Below are positions 15,082 to 24,095 of a DNA stretch of 64,000 nt, piece by piece. The DNA lies in contig QCDO01000008.1 of NCBI GenBank assembly GCA_003278735.1, positions 1 through 64,000 of the forward strand, given 5' to 3'. Positions within the stretch are counted from its first letter, which is position 1, and each line of letters begins with the position of its first letter. The position numbers and the translations under genes are program-made. The notes beneath the pieces are model-generated. The model was not told the origin of the DNA and made no database searches. It saw only the letters and a program-made list of their open reading frames with translations. Origin of the DNA: Prochlorococcus sp. AG-355-J09 (GTDB taxonomy: Bacteria > Cyanobacteriota > Cyanobacteriia > PCC-6307 > Cyanobiaceae).

Positions 15082-16485
15082 TTAGAACTTGAACATAACA
15101 GATGTTCCTATGCCAACTGCATCATCCTTATTAGCTGCTGATTCCTCAACAATATAAATAAACGGTGTTATTGTCGTACTGTCGTTGAGTGGATATTCAT
15201 ATGAAAGATCATATGCCATTTCCTCAGCAGCATTATCTGCTATAGCGCCATTTGTTCCAATATTTGCTGAAAGTGTTCCTTCTCCTAGATCTGTTGAAAC
15301 ACCTAACGCCCATTGAGTCTTATCAGTATTTGTGCCCTCTATATCAGTAAGCTCGACACCTCCACTGAATGTGACAGGAGCAGATTCAGGAGAATAATAA
15401 GCAACTAAACCGTAGTATGTAGAATCAGTTTGTGGATCAGTAGCATCAAAACTCGCACTGTAGCCTGCTGCTGATGTATCGTCACCAAATTCTAGATCAG
15501 TTTTCTCTTTCATAGAATAAGCAACTGTGAAACCGTAGGTATCTGATTCATACCCCAAAGCTATTCCGTAAAAGTCGTCTCCCTCTGTGGTAAAGATACC
15601 TCTAGATGTTTCTCCTGAATCAGCTGACACCCCAAGACCAATTTCCCAGCCATCGCCAAATTCTTTAGAAGCACTCAATGAAACATCACCACCTAAGTCT
15701 ACAGAGTTACCAGCACCACAATCTCCTAAATTATCAACCATGTTATTCATAGAACATGCATTAGGCCAAGTCTTGGATGCATCCATAGAATCACCAACTG
15801 CAACTTTCCATCCTCCTAATGGGAATGTATAGTTTAGGTCAGTAACTTTAAGAGTGTCTCCATTATCTGAACCCCAGTCAAGACCTTCTTTATCCTTACC
15901 AACACCAGCACCTGGGTGGTTTCCGGTTTCAAGTTCAATATTGAATTTATCATCACCAGTGAAACTGGTATTTAGATCAACTTCAAAGAAATATTCTGCC
16001 ATTACCGCTTCATTAGCATCTCCATCAAGAGATTCAGCACCAATTAAAAAGCCAGCTTTACCACTCATAGTGGTTGTTTCACTGAAAGAACCAGCTTCTA
16101 TGCCATTAACACGAGCTTCAAGGCCATCCACTCTTCCTTTCATAATTGCTAACTCAGAACCAAGCTCATCACTTAGTCTATCGATTGCAGCTCCATTCAT
16201 TAACCCTTCACCACCTGCTATTAAATTTTTTAATTCAGCAGCAGCTTCTAAGCGAGTAACTGAGTTGCCATTAAATTTTGGACTATTAGTCAGATCCTTT
16301 AATGAATCGTAAGCCCAGTCTCCTGGGAATAAAGTATCTGATTTGAAATCACCTAAAGATACTAAATTGTTAGAATTTGCATAATCACTAAGATCTGTTG
16401 AATTGATCTCAGCTGCATTTACTGCGAAACCTGATGCCAAAGAAATGATGGCAGGAGCAGCAATTAATTTTTGAAAAAGTTTCAT
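15082..16485 (-). CDS. phoE: outer-membrane porin PhoE (phosphate-regulated, SLH plus beta-barrel)
   Basis: The 467-residue porin has a signal peptide (MKLFQKLIAAPAIISL..., cleaved after AVNAA), an SLH domain at about 35-85 (FPGDWAYDSLKDL, VTRLEAAAELKNLI), a short coiled coil (MKGRVDGLEARVNG) and a C-terminal barrel ending with Phe (VMFKF). It should admit phosphate or other anions through the outer membrane. I chose ATG 16485; a GTG at 16497 is in frame. Divergent from pstS, with 11-bp TTAA arrays in the shared intergenic region and a strong terminator downstream. Confidence 0.88.
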   Translation of the reverse strand: MKLFQKLIAAPAIISLASGFAVNAAEINSTDLSDYANSNNLVSLGDFKSDTLFPGDWAYDSLKDLTNSPKFNGNSVTRLEAAAELKNLIAGGEGLMNGAAIDRLSDELGSELAIMKGRVDGLEARVNGIEAGSFSETTTMSGKAGFLIGAESLDGDANEAVMAEYFFEVDLNTSFTGDDKFNIELETGNHPGAGVGKDKEGLDWGSDNGDTLKVTDLNYTFPLGGWKVAVGDSMDASKTWPNACSMNNMVDNLGDCGAGNSVDLGGDVSLSASKEFGDGWEIGLGVSADSGETSRGIFTTEGDDFYGIALGYESDTYGFTVAYSMKEKTDLEFGDDTSAAGYSASFDATDPQTDSTYYGLVAYYSPESAPVTFSGGVELTDIEGTNTDKTQWALGVSTDLGEGTLSANIGTNGAIADNAAEEMAYDLSYEYPLNDSTTITPFIYIVEESAANKDDAVGIGTSVMFKF

Positions 16486-16540
16486 GAACCTCAACACGTA
16501 AAAATGGATAAATATCCAAATCTATAAGAACGAATAAAAG

Positions 16541-16607
16541 TTAAGAAACGGGTAAGAAATAAAGTCCAAAAACAAAATTTAAAAGGAACTTAAACTGCTT
16601 TTAAAGT
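16541..16607 (-). promoter_or_regulatory. PHO-box-like arrays on the phoE side of the phoE-pstS intergenic region
   Basis: Two clusters are visible. TTAAGAA at 16541 with GTAAGAA at 16552 is one. TTAAAAG at 16579, TTAAACT at 16590 and TTAAAGT at 16601, all exactly 11 bp apart, is the other. Both lie within 125 bases upstream of phoE. Confidence 0.6.
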
Positions 16608-16701
16608 AAATAAAAGAATTTTCAATTTTCTCGTACAAAAGTTTAAAATTAATCAAATTTTATTTTTAAATATTTTCAAAACCAAACGAAAAAAGCTCTA
16701 A

Positions 16702-16742
16702 TTAAGAATTAGTTTAAGAAAGGGTTAAGAACTAATTAACCA
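16702..16742 (+). promoter_or_regulatory. four-unit PHO-box-like array upstream of pstS
   Basis: TTAAGAA at 16702, 16714 and 16725, then TTAACCA at 16736, spaced 12, 11 and 11 bp. This is the longest array in the window. It ends 73 bases before the pstS ATG, leaving room for a -10 element such as TATAAA or TATATAT further down. Read on the other strand it gives CTTAACCC and CTTAAACT, close to the cyanobacterial PHO consensus. Confidence 0.65.
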
Positions 16743-16815
16743 CAGGATAAAATTTTAATTAATGAGTATTTGTGTATAAATTCAGTGCTATATATATGAA
16801 GTCTTTTATTTAATC

Positions 16816-17811
16816 ATGACATCCATGAACATAGCAAAGAAAGCTTTGGTTTTCACTTCTGCAGTAGCCATTGCTGCTGGTACAAGTGTTCCTGGCACAA
16901 GTGTTTCTGCTAAAACAAGATTAAGTGGTGCTGGAGCATCATTTCCTGCCAAAATTTACACTCGTTGGTTCAAAGATTTAGCCTCTTCAGGTGGGCCAAG
17001 AGTTAATTATCAAGCTGTTGGTTCTGGTTCTGGAAGAAAAGCATTTATTGATCAAACTGTTAACTTCGGTGCATCAGATGATCCTATGAAGGATAAGGAT
17101 ATAGCAAAGGTAACAAGAGGATTAGTACAGATTCCTATGGTTGGAGGAACTATTGCTTTTGGTTACAACTATGATTGCGACTTGAAACTTACCCAAGAAC
17201 AAGCTGTTCAAGTTGCTATGGGCATGATCAAGAATTGGAAAGAAGTTGGTTGTAAACCTGGTAAATTAACTTGGGCACATCGTTCTGACGGATCAGGCAC
17301 AACTAAAGCTTTTACAAATTCTATGGAAGCTTTTTCAAAAACTTGGACACTAGGGACAGGTAAATCTGTTAAGTGGCCTTCAGGTGTTGGCGCTAAAGGT
17401 AATTCTGGTGTTGCAGGTGTTATTCAAAATACTCCTGGAGCAATTGGTTATGTGAACCAGTCATACATTAAAGGTAATGTTAAGGCTGCTGCACTCCAAA
17501 ATCTTTCAGGTGAATTTCTAAAACCATCTGTAGAAGCAGGAGCAAAAGCTCTTAATGGCATTACTTTAGATGAAAATCTTGCTGGTAAAAATCCTAATCC
17601 GACAGCAAAAGGAGCATACCCAATAGCTTCATTAACATGGATACTTGCTTATGAAGAGGGTAATGGTAGAAACACTAAAGCTATCAAACAAGCCTTTAAT
17701 ACATTGTTAAGTGATGAGTATCAAGATAAAGCTCCATCACTTGGATTTGTCCCCTTAAAAGGAGATATTCTTGAGAAGTCAAGAGCTGCTGTAAAAAGAA
17801 TCGGTAAATAA
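16816..17811 (+). CDS. pstS: periplasmic phosphate-binding protein PstS
   Basis: The 331-residue protein has a signal peptide up to about residue 31 (SVSA). The PstS motifs are LSGAGASFPAKIYTRWF, a YQAVGSGSGRKAFIDQ phosphate-binding loop, FGASDDPM and HRSDGSGTTKAF. It binds orthophosphate and hands it to PstC/PstA. A second in-frame ATG lies nine bases downstream of the chosen start. Its promoter carries the longest PHO-like array here. The gene has its own terminator and is separated from pstCAB by the arsenate gene set. Confidence 0.95.
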   Translation: MTSMNIAKKALVFTSAVAIAAGTSVPGTSVSAKTRLSGAGASFPAKIYTRWFKDLASSGGPRVNYQAVGSGSGRKAFIDQTVNFGASDDPMKDKDIAKVTRGLVQIPMVGGTIAFGYNYDCDLKLTQEQAVQVAMGMIKNWKEVGCKPGKLTWAHRSDGSGTTKAFTNSMEAFSKTWTLGTGKSVKWPSGVGAKGNSGVAGVIQNTPGAIGYVNQSYIKGNVKAAALQNLSGEFLKPSVEAGAKALNGITLDENLAGKNPNPTAKGAYPIASLTWILAYEEGNGRNTKAIKQAFNTLLSDEYQDKAPSLGFVPLKGDILEKSRAAVKRIGK

Positions 17812-17828
17812 ACCGTAAGACAATATTT

Positions 17829-17858
17829 AAAAGGAGGAATTTATTTCCTCCTTTTTTT
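17829..17858. terminator. terminator between pstS and chrA
   Basis: AAGGAGGAA (17831-17839) and TTCCTCCTT (17845-17853) form a nine-pair stem with flanking A and T tracts. It ends pstS and, read the other way, the convergent chrA transcript, whose stop codon overlaps it. Confidence 0.85.
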
Positions 17859-19083
17859 ATGCAAACAAATATTTTGACAAACCTAATATTAAAGAAAAAA
17901 GAATGAGTATGTATGTTGGAACTATTTTTAAAAAAGTTAATAGTGTGGAGATTAAAACTATAAAAATAGAGCTAATTAAAAAGAATTTTGATGTAAAACT
18001 ATCTTCAATTAAATTAAATCCAGAGAAAATAACTGCTCCAGGAATTGTATTGATCACTCCTTCGATAAAGTAATTAATCGATTTAATTCTGTTTTTTATA
18101 AAGCCTTCTCCAAAAACAAAAATCAATATAAAACTTGGTAAAAAAATTGCAAAAGTTGATATAAATGAATACTTTAAAGCTTCATTTATTCCTCCGATCG
18201 AAAACCCAGCTTTGTATCCAATAAAACTTGTAATTAATAAGACAGGACCAGGCGTTATTTGGCTAATCATTATTCCATCTATAAATTCATTATTTGTTAA
18301 CCATCCTTGCGAGATAACATAATCACTCATAAGGGGAATGATTACTAATCCCCCTCCAAAAATAAAAAGTCCCGATTTGAAGAAGAAAAAAAATAGATTA
18401 AGATAATCTATTAAAAACTTTGTGTTTATAAAGTCCTTAAAAAAATTATAAAACTTGGATATATCTAAAAAGACCGAGCTACTCAAAAATGAGGTTGATG
18501 AAAATATAGATAAAGGGACCAAGCTATAAAAAATATCTTTGAATTTCTTCAAAAAAATATTTATCAATCCTGCAATAGTGAGAATTGTAATGAGTGGAAA
18601 TTGAATACTATTATGTTTGGCAAATATAAGTAGAAATAATATTGAGCTAGAGAATAAAATACGATCAAACTTTAATCTTTTTTTTAATAGAACTAATGAG
18701 AATGAAAAAATTATTCCTGCAATAATGGGAGGATTAAAATAAATTAAATCTGTTAAGAATTTTGATCCAGAACCAATTTGCCAAAAATAGCTAAGAACTA
18801 ATACTAAAACGAATCCTGGGATAATGAAACTTACACCGGATACCAATCCACCAAAATAACCATTAATTTTAAGACCTATATATATTGCTAATTGAGTAGA
18901 TATTGGTCCAGGAAGTATTTGACATAATCCAATACCTTTTTCAAAAGATTGAGTTGAAATTAATTTTTTATTATTTATAAGTTCATCTTCGAATAAGGAA
19001 ATATGAGCATAGGGTCCTCCAAAACTGAAAATACCAATTTTTAGAAAAATTTTTGCAAGTTCAATTAAGGATATTTTTGCCAT
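17857..19083 (-). CDS. chrA: chromate transporter family protein (ChrA)
   Basis: The 408-residue membrane protein is built of two homologous halves, as in long-chain ChrA. Each half carries the FGG signature ([17 protein letters not shown] near 17-33 and [18 protein letters not shown] in the second half) and the [12 protein letters not shown] motif ([20 protein letters not shown]). The family is named for chromate efflux, but the physiological substrate may be another oxyanion. It lies downstream of arsJ on the same strand, 29 bases away, so it may belong to the arsenate operon. Confidence 0.85.
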   Translation of the reverse strand: MAKISLIELAKIFLKIGIFSFGGPYAHISLFEDELINNKKLISTQSFEKGIGLCQILPGPISTQLAIYIGLKINGYFGGLVSGVSFIIPGFVLVLVLSYFWQIGSGSKFLTDLIYFNPPIIAGIIFSFSLVLLKKRLKFDRILFSSSILFLLIFAKHNSIQFPLITILTIAGLINIFLKKFKDIFYSLVPLSIFSSTSFLSSSVFLDISKFYNFFKDFINTKFLIDYLNLFFFFFKSGLFIFGGGLVIIPLMSDYVISQGWLTNNEFIDGIMISQITPGPVLLITSFIGYKAGFSIGGINEALKYSFISTFAIFLPSFILIFVFGEGFIKNRIKSINYFIEGVINTIPGAVIFSGFNLIEDSFTSKFFLISSIFIVLISTLLTFLKIVPTYILILFSLILGLSKYLFA

Positions 19084-19112
19084 TTAAATACTTAATTTCT
19101 AAAAATTAGTTT

Positions 19113-20372
19113 TTATGGTGATAATAAGCTTTGTTTAATTGATGGTAATTTAAGACTCGAAATCCAAGATAATAATATTAGAAGAGATGAAAAATAAAGA
19201 CAATATTGAAGACCAATACTCGGATTTCTCCCAATCATAAATAGTAAGCCAGATAGTAATGTTCCAACTAGTCTTCCAGCAGCATTTGCCATGTAATAGA
19301 AGCCTACATTTAAACTGACTTTTTCATTATCAGAGTAGGCCAAAATCATATAAGAATGTGTAGAGGAATTCATTGCAAAAACAAATCCAAAAATAGTAAG
19401 TCCTAAAATTATTGCTATCGATGGAGAACTTTCTCTCCATAATGCGACTCCTATCAAAGATGGTATTACCATTAATACGGCACTCCAAAATTGGATAGCT
19501 TTACGATCTGGGCTTTCTTTTTGGCCCCATATCTTTCTAATTGCTGGAGCCGAAGCCTGAACAATTCCATAACCTATTACCCAAGCCCCAAGAAATAATC
19601 CTATTTCCATGTAGTCCCAACCAAATGCCATATCTAGGAATACTGGAAGAGCTACGACAAACCAAACATCTCTTGCTCCAAAAAGAAAGAATCTTGCTGC
19701 TGAAAGAATATTTATTGCATTTGATTTTGAAAAAAGATCGTTAAAAGCTGGTTTGGTTTTCATCTTGCCAATTTCTCCAGGCAAAATTAATGTCAATAAA
19801 AAGGCTAAGCAGAGTCCAAAACCCATAATTCCAACAGCATTATTGAATCCAAATAACTTATATAAAAGTCCACCCAAGAAAAAGCCAACTCCCTTAAGAG
19901 CATTTTTAGATCCAGTTAGAATAGCAACCCATTTAAAAAGTTGTTTTTGGCCAGTATCATTGCCATCATTTGTGTCTGGAACTACTGTCTTAACAGCACT
20001 TTTAGCACTCATTTTATTTAAATCTTTTGCTATCCCACTAACTGCTTGAGCAACCATAACGTATACGACACTAAAAATTACTGGCCAATCTTCTTTAACC
20101 GGAATAAGCATAAAAAGAGCGATGATTTGTAGGATAGTCCCAATCCATAAAGTAAGCCTTAAGCCATATCTTGCTCCTATCCAACCACCATAAAGATTAG
20201 TAATTATTCCAAAAAACTCATAAAAAAGGAACAGTAAAGCAATTTGTAGAGTTGTGTAACCTAGCTCATGAAAGTGACCAACCACTAATAATCTTAATGC
20301 GCCGTCAGTAAGTGTGAACGCCCAATAGTTTGCTGTTACAACACTATATTGTTGAATATTAGATAACTTCAT
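19113..20372 (-). CDS. arsJ: organoarsenical efflux MFS transporter ArsJ
   Basis: The 419-residue protein has about twelve membrane segments and a major-facilitator pattern. Length, sequence style (ANYWAFTLTDGALRLLVVGHFH at the start, taken in two parts) and the neighbouring glyceraldehyde-3-phosphate dehydrogenase gene identify ArsJ. In the known ArsJ pathway it exports 1-arseno-3-phosphoglycerate made by the partner dehydrogenase, giving arsenate resistance. It starts 11 bases after gap, so the two are co-transcribed. Confidence 0.9.
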   Translation of the reverse strand: MKLSNIQQYSVVTANYWAFTLTDGALRLLVVGHFHELGYTTLQIALLFLFYEFFGIITNLYGGWIGARYGLRLTLWIGTILQIIALFMLIPVKEDWPVIFSVVYVMVAQAVSGIAKDLNKMSAKSAVKTVVPDTNDGNDTGQKQLFKWVAILTGSKNALKGVGFFLGGLLYKLFGFNNAVGIMGFGLCLAFLLTLILPGEIGKMKTKPAFNDLFSKSNAINILSAARFFLFGARDVWFVVALPVFLDMAFGWDYMEIGLFLGAWVIGYGIVQASAPAIRKIWGQKESPDRKAIQFWSAVLMVIPSLIGVALWRESSPSIAIILGLTIFGFVFAMNSSTHSYMILAYSDNEKVSLNVGFYYMANAAGRLVGTLLSGLLFMIGRNPSIGLQYCLYFSSLLILLSWISSLKLPSIKQSLLSP

Positions 20373-20383
20373 AAAGACATAAA

Positions 20384-21406
20384 TTAAATCTCTTTTTTGA
20401 TTACATATTCAGTAAGATCTGCAAGTCTGCAGCTGTAACCCCACTCGTTGTCATACCAAGCGTATATCTTTAATAAATTTGAATTAACAACCATCGTTGA
20501 TAAACTATCAACTATTGAACTTCTAGAATCATTTACATAATCTGCAGAAACTAAAGGTCTTTCTTCGTAGCCAAGAATTCCTTTTAAATAAGTTTCTGAA
20601 GCTAACTTAAGTGCCAAATTTACTTGTTCAGTTGACACTTCTTTATTTAATTCAAAAACTGCATCAGTTAAAGAACCATTAAGTAGAGGAACTCTTACTG
20701 CATGCCCATTTAATTTTCCTTTTAATTCTGGGAAGATCTCAGCGATAGCTTTAGCAGATCCAGTAGTAGTAGGTATTAAACTTTGCATACATCCTCTTGC
20801 TCTCCTCAAATCACTTTTATAAAAATCTACAGGAACTTGAGTGTTGGTAACATCGTGAATAGTTGTAATAGCGCCGTGCTTAATTGAAAAATTTTCATTG
20901 ATTACCTTTACTATCGGAGCTAAACAATTTGTAGTGCAAGATGCCGCAGTTACTAATTTATGTTTAGAAGGGTCATAAAGACTTTGATTTATACCGTAAA
21001 CAATATTAAGTGATTCCTCTCCAGCTACAATCCCCTTTACTGGACAAGCTACTATTACTCTTTTCATCCCAAGAGAATCAAAATATGGATTAAGTTTGTC
21101 TGGCTTTTTATTCTTTCCTGTACATTCCAAAATAATATCTACAGAAGATTTTTCCCAAGGAACATTAAGATAATTTTTCAAAGATGTGTAGGCTAATTTC
21201 TTTCCCCCAATTATTATTTCTTCTTCTTTGATCTCTATATCTTTCCCCCATCTACCATGGACCGAATCGAATTCGAGTAAATGCGCAGCGGCATTCGAAT
21301 CTCCTGCTATCTCATTAATGTGAGTTATTTCTATATCAGCTCTATCCCATAATGCTCTGAAAACTAATCTGCCAATTCTTCCAAAACCATTAATTCCAAT
21401 TTTCAT
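20384..21406 (-). CDS. gap: ArsJ-associated glyceraldehyde-3-phosphate dehydrogenase
   Basis: The 340-residue enzyme has an NAD-binding GFGRIGR motif at the N-terminus and the catalytic loop SCTTNCLAP with Cys157. In this context it uses arsenate in place of phosphate on glyceraldehyde 3-phosphate, forming an unstable arseno-ester for export by ArsJ. This is inferred from the gap-arsJ-arsR arrangement. Main glycolytic or Calvin-cycle Gap enzymes would be encoded elsewhere. It is the first gene of the reverse-strand arsenate unit and diverges from arsR across a perfect palindrome. Confidence 0.9.
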   Translation of the reverse strand: MKIGINGFGRIGRLVFRALWDRADIEITHINEIAGDSNAAAHLLEFDSVHGRWGKDIEIKEEEIIIGGKKLAYTSLKNYLNVPWEKSSVDIILECTGKNKKPDKLNPYFDSLGMKRVIVACPVKGIVAGEESLNIVYGINQSLYDPSKHKLVTAASCTTNCLAPIVKVINENFSIKHGAITTIHDVTNTQVPVDFYKSDLRRARGCMQSLIPTTTGSAKAIAEIFPELKGKLNGHAVRVPLLNGSLTDAVFELNKEVSTEQVNLALKLASETYLKGILGYEERPLVSADYVNDSRSSIVDSLSTMVVNSNLLKIYAWYDNEWGYSCRLADLTEYVIKKEI

Positions 21407-21430
21407 AACTTTGAAATTTTCTATATAAAT

Positions 21431-21454
21431 TATACATCAAAATATTTTGATGTA
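21431..21454. promoter_or_regulatory. perfect 24-bp palindrome, probable ArsR operator
   Basis: ATACATCAAAAT is followed immediately by its exact reverse complement ATTTTGATGTAT. It contains the ATCAA and TTGAT arms typical of ArsR/SmtB sites and lies in the 117-base gap between the divergent gap and arsR genes, 24 bases upstream of gap. One dimer-binding site could control both directions. Confidence 0.75.
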
Positions 21455-21523
21455 TAAAGATGTTTTGATTAATGAAATCTTTTTTATTTAAGCTATATTT
21501 AAGAGAATTTAATTACTTTAAAA

Positions 21524-21844
21524 TTGTTAAAAGAAAGTAGCAAAGTAAAAAAAGAAAATATATCTAAGTTGATGGTTTCATTTTCTGATCCTTTTAGACT
21601 AGAAATAATTGACCTAATGATGGATGGAGAAGTTTGTGTATGCGATATTATGAAATTAACTAATTTATCTCAATCAAGAATTTCATATCACATAAAAATA
21701 TTGAAAGAAGCTGGTCTTATCTCAGATAGGCAAGAAGGTAGATGGGTGTACTACAGCCTAAATAAAGAATCTCTCTTATTCATCAAGGAATGGATATTTT
21801 CTTTGACAGATTATTCCTCAAATAGAAAACGTTGCTGCGAATAA
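21524..21844 (+). CDS. arsR: ArsR-family arsenic-responsive repressor
   Basis: The 106-residue winged-helix regulator has the As(III)-binding motif EVCVCDIM (Cys38 and Cys40) at the start of the DNA-binding region, then LSQSRISYHIKILKEAGLI as recognition helix and EGRWVYYSL as wing. A further Cys pair ends the protein (RKRCCE) and may add a third thiolate. Start is TTG 21524; the next Met is residue 17, which would cut into the first helix. Divergent from gap across the palindrome at 21431-21454. Confidence 0.88.
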   Translation: MLKESSKVKKENISKLMVSFSDPFRLEIIDLMMDGEVCVCDIMKLTNLSQSRISYHIKILKEAGLISDRQEGRWVYYSLNKESLLFIKEWIFSLTDYSSNRKRCCE

Positions 21845-21862
21845 ATTATATTTTAGATTTTA

Positions 21863-22069
21863 TTAATTGACTTCTGATTCCCTGTCATAAGTCATTCCTG
21901 ATTGTTCCATCCACTCAGCTTTAGTTTTACAATTTTGTTTGTGATTAAAGATGTGAAAACCTTCAATAATAATCATTATGGATAGAAGCAAAACAGGAAT
22001 AAAATATACAGGGGAAGATATTACTTCTTTATATTTGATTTGAGCAATGAATTCCCTGTATTTAAACAT
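21863..22069 (-). CDS. small single-span membrane protein
   Basis: The 68-residue product has one strong hydrophobic segment at about 21-40 (YFIPVLLLSIMIIIEGFHIF), a basic N-terminus and a polar tail with one Cys (QNCKTKAEWMEQSGMTYDRE). The family is not recognised. It lies between arsR and pstC, converging on arsR. Its promoter would share the 178-base region upstream of pstC, so phosphate control is possible. Confidence 0.5.
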   Translation of the reverse strand: MFKYREFIAQIKYKEVISSPVYFIPVLLLSIMIIIEGFHIFNHKQNCKTKAEWMEQSGMTYDRESEVN

Positions 22070-22108
22070 TCCCTCAGTTGTTATTCAATAAATATTATTC
22101 ACCTATGG

Positions 22109-22200
22109 TTAAGTAAAGTTAAAGAAAAAATTTTTGAAGAAATTAAGTTTAAGGATGTTTACTTTTCATGACTTTCTTATACCTTTAACCCCTCTTAAAG
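22109..22200 (+). promoter_or_regulatory. TTAA-rich region upstream of pstCAB, degenerate PHO-like
   Basis: TTAA pairs at 22109/22119 and 22185/22195 are spaced 10 bp rather than 11. The second is also an inverted repeat (CTTTAA and TTAAAG around CCCCTC). Extra motifs occur at 22143 and 22149. Suggestive of PhoB control of pstCAB but clearly weaker than the arrays at pstS. Confidence 0.35.
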
Positions 22201-22247
22201 TCTTTTACAACATTTAGTAGTAGATTTATAGAGATATTCTTTTTTAA

Positions 22248-23195
22248 ATGGAAGAGAAATTAACTCTTTTCAATAATCGTAAAAGATTCGGTATCGAAAA
22301 AAATATAGATATTATCTTCAAGAATACTGCTCTAGTCTTGTCTAGTTTTGTAGCAATAATACTTTTAGGTATTATTTTAGTAGTCTTTTTTCAGTCATTT
22401 GAATCCTTTTCAAGGTATGGCTTGAAGTTTTTAGTAACCTCTGAATGGAATCCAGTAAAAGATGAATACGGAGCTTTTACTGCAATATATGGGACATTAG
22501 TTACTTCATTTCTTTCGTTATTAATAACTATCCCTTTGGGCGTTGGAACTGCAATATTTATTACCGAGGACTTTGTACCGAAAGTTTTTAGAGAAATAAT
22601 AGGTTCTTTTGTTGAATTATTAGCAGCAATTCCATCAGTTGTATTGGGACTTTGGGCAATATTTGTTATGGAACCTTTTTTTAGAGACTTTTTTGTCTTT
22701 TTACATAATTTATTTGGTTGGATACCTTTATTCAGTACAGAACCTACAGGCAGGAATTCTTTTTTAGCAATATTGATTTTAGTAGTAATGCTTTTGCCAA
22801 TAGTGACTTCTATAGCTAGAGATACTCTTAATCAAGTTCCCAAAAAGCTAAGAAATGCGGCTTATGGAATTGGAGCAAGTAGATGGAAAACAATATTTTC
22901 AGTAATTTTGCCGGCAGCATTATCAGGAATTATGGCAGGTGTTCTATTGGCTTTAGGTAGGGCAATGGGAGAAACAATGGCTGTGACAATGATTATTGGT
23001 AATTCAAATGCATTTAGTTGGTCACTATTATCTCCTGGATATACCATTTCCTCCATGCTCGCAAACCAGTTTGGTGAGGCTGATGGAAGTCAGGTTTCAT
23101 CACTGTTTTATGCGGCTTTTGTACTTATGATCCTTTCTTTGGTAGTAAATATCTTTGCGCAGTGGCTAGTAAAGAAATTTAGTCTCAAATATTAG
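22248..23195 (+). CDS. pstC: phosphate ABC transporter permease PstC
   Basis: The 315-residue inner-membrane permease has about six membrane spans and the binding-protein-dependent permease loop with typical PstC wording (ALGRAMGETMAVTMIIGN, ASRWKTIFSVILPAALSGI). With PstA it forms the phosphate channel driven by PstB. First gene of pstC-pstA-pstB, spaced by six bases from pstA. The split of pstS from pstCAB is typical of this lineage. Confidence 0.95.
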   Translation: MEEKLTLFNNRKRFGIEKNIDIIFKNTALVLSSFVAIILLGIILVVFFQSFESFSRYGLKFLVTSEWNPVKDEYGAFTAIYGTLVTSFLSLLITIPLGVGTAIFITEDFVPKVFREIIGSFVELLAAIPSVVLGLWAIFVMEPFFRDFFVFLHNLFGWIPLFSTEPTGRNSFLAILILVVMLLPIVTSIARDTLNQVPKKLRNAAYGIGASRWKTIFSVILPAALSGIMAGVLLALGRAMGETMAVTMIIGNSNAFSWSLLSPGYTISSMLANQFGEADGSQVSSLFYAAFVLMILSLVVNIFAQWLVKKFSLKY

Positions 23196-23201
23196 ATAAT
23201 T

Positions 23202-24095
23202 ATGAATTCACTCTATTACCAGAAAAGATTATCAAGAAATATAGGAGATAAATTCTTTACTTCTTTATCCGTAATTTGTGCATTGATCGCAATACTCCCT
23301 TTGATTTTTCTGGTGACTTATATTCTCATCAAAGGTGGATCTCAAATCACACCAGAACTATTTACTTTAGAACCAAATCCTCCTGGAGATGATTTAGATG
23401 CAGGAGGTATTAATCCTGCATTAATCGGGACATTAATAATTACTAGCATTGCTTCAATAATTGCCATACCAGTAGGTGTCGGAGGCGGTATATATCTAGC
23501 GGAATATTCTAAAGGTGGTGCTTTTTCAAGGTTTATTAGATTCGGAGTAAATGTTTTAGCGGGAGTCCCCTCAATAATTGCCGGTGTATTTATTTATGCC
23601 TTAATTGTTTCAACAAAGATCTTATTTGGAAGTATGTACAGTGGCTTGGCAGGAGGTATGGCACTTTCAATATTGATGTTGCCTACTGTGATTAAGACTA
23701 CTGATGAAGGTTTAAAGTTAGTTCCTAATGAGTTGAGATATGCTTCCCTTGGTGTTGGAGCAAGTATGTATACAACCATATTGAAAGTTACATTACCTTC
23801 TGCCTTTAGGTCTATTGCGACTGGAGTCGTTCTTGGTATCGCAAGAGCTGCAGGCGAAACTGCACCCTTAATCTTTACTGCTTTATTTTCTTACTACTAC
23901 ATAGTAGGTTTTGAAGATTTGTTTTACGAGATGGGTTCTTTGGCTGTATTGATATATAACTTTGCTCTTGAACCATACGATGCGCAGAATAAACTAGCCT
24001 GGGCAGCTTCCTTTATTCTTGTTTTATCGATACTATCAGTAAATATATTTTCAAGGTTACTGGCTGCTTTTACTGAGAAAACTAAGAGAGTATAA
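23202..24095 (+). CDS. pstA: phosphate ABC transporter permease PstA
   Basis: The 297-residue permease has six predicted spans. Characteristic PstA stretches are VGVGGGIYLAEYSKGG, GVPSIIAGVFIYAL and the EAA loop GASMYTTILKVTLPSAF with IARAAGETAPLIFTAL. It partners PstC. Its stop is followed directly by the pstB ATG with no gap. Confidence 0.95.
   Translation: MNSLYYQKRLSRNIGDKFFTSLSVICALIAILPLIFLVTYILIKGGSQITPELFTLEPNPPGDDLDAGGINPALIGTLIITSIASIIAIPVGVGGGIYLAEYSKGGAFSRFIRFGVNVLAGVPSIIAGVFIYALIVSTKILFGSMYSGLAGGMALSILMLPTVIKTTDEGLKLVPNELRYASLGVGASMYTTILKVTLPSAFRSIATGVVLGIARAAGETAPLIFTALFSYYYIVGFEDLFYEMGSLAVLIYNFALEPYDAQNKLAWAASFILVLSILSVNIFSRLLAAFTEKTKRV

Noticed and set aside
15587..16312. Long open frames antisense to phoE
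   Set aside because: They have Ser/Pro-rich, low-complexity translations typical of the complement of a barrel gene and no starts or ribosome sites; phoE itself is clear.
17857..19083. Chromate resistance as the function of chrA
   Set aside because: Only the family is supported; placement behind arsJ suggests another oxyanion role, so chromate efflux is not claimed.
22109..22200. Strong PHO box upstream of pstC
   Set aside because: The TTAA spacing is 10 bp and not repeated in phase, so it is listed only as a weak candidate.
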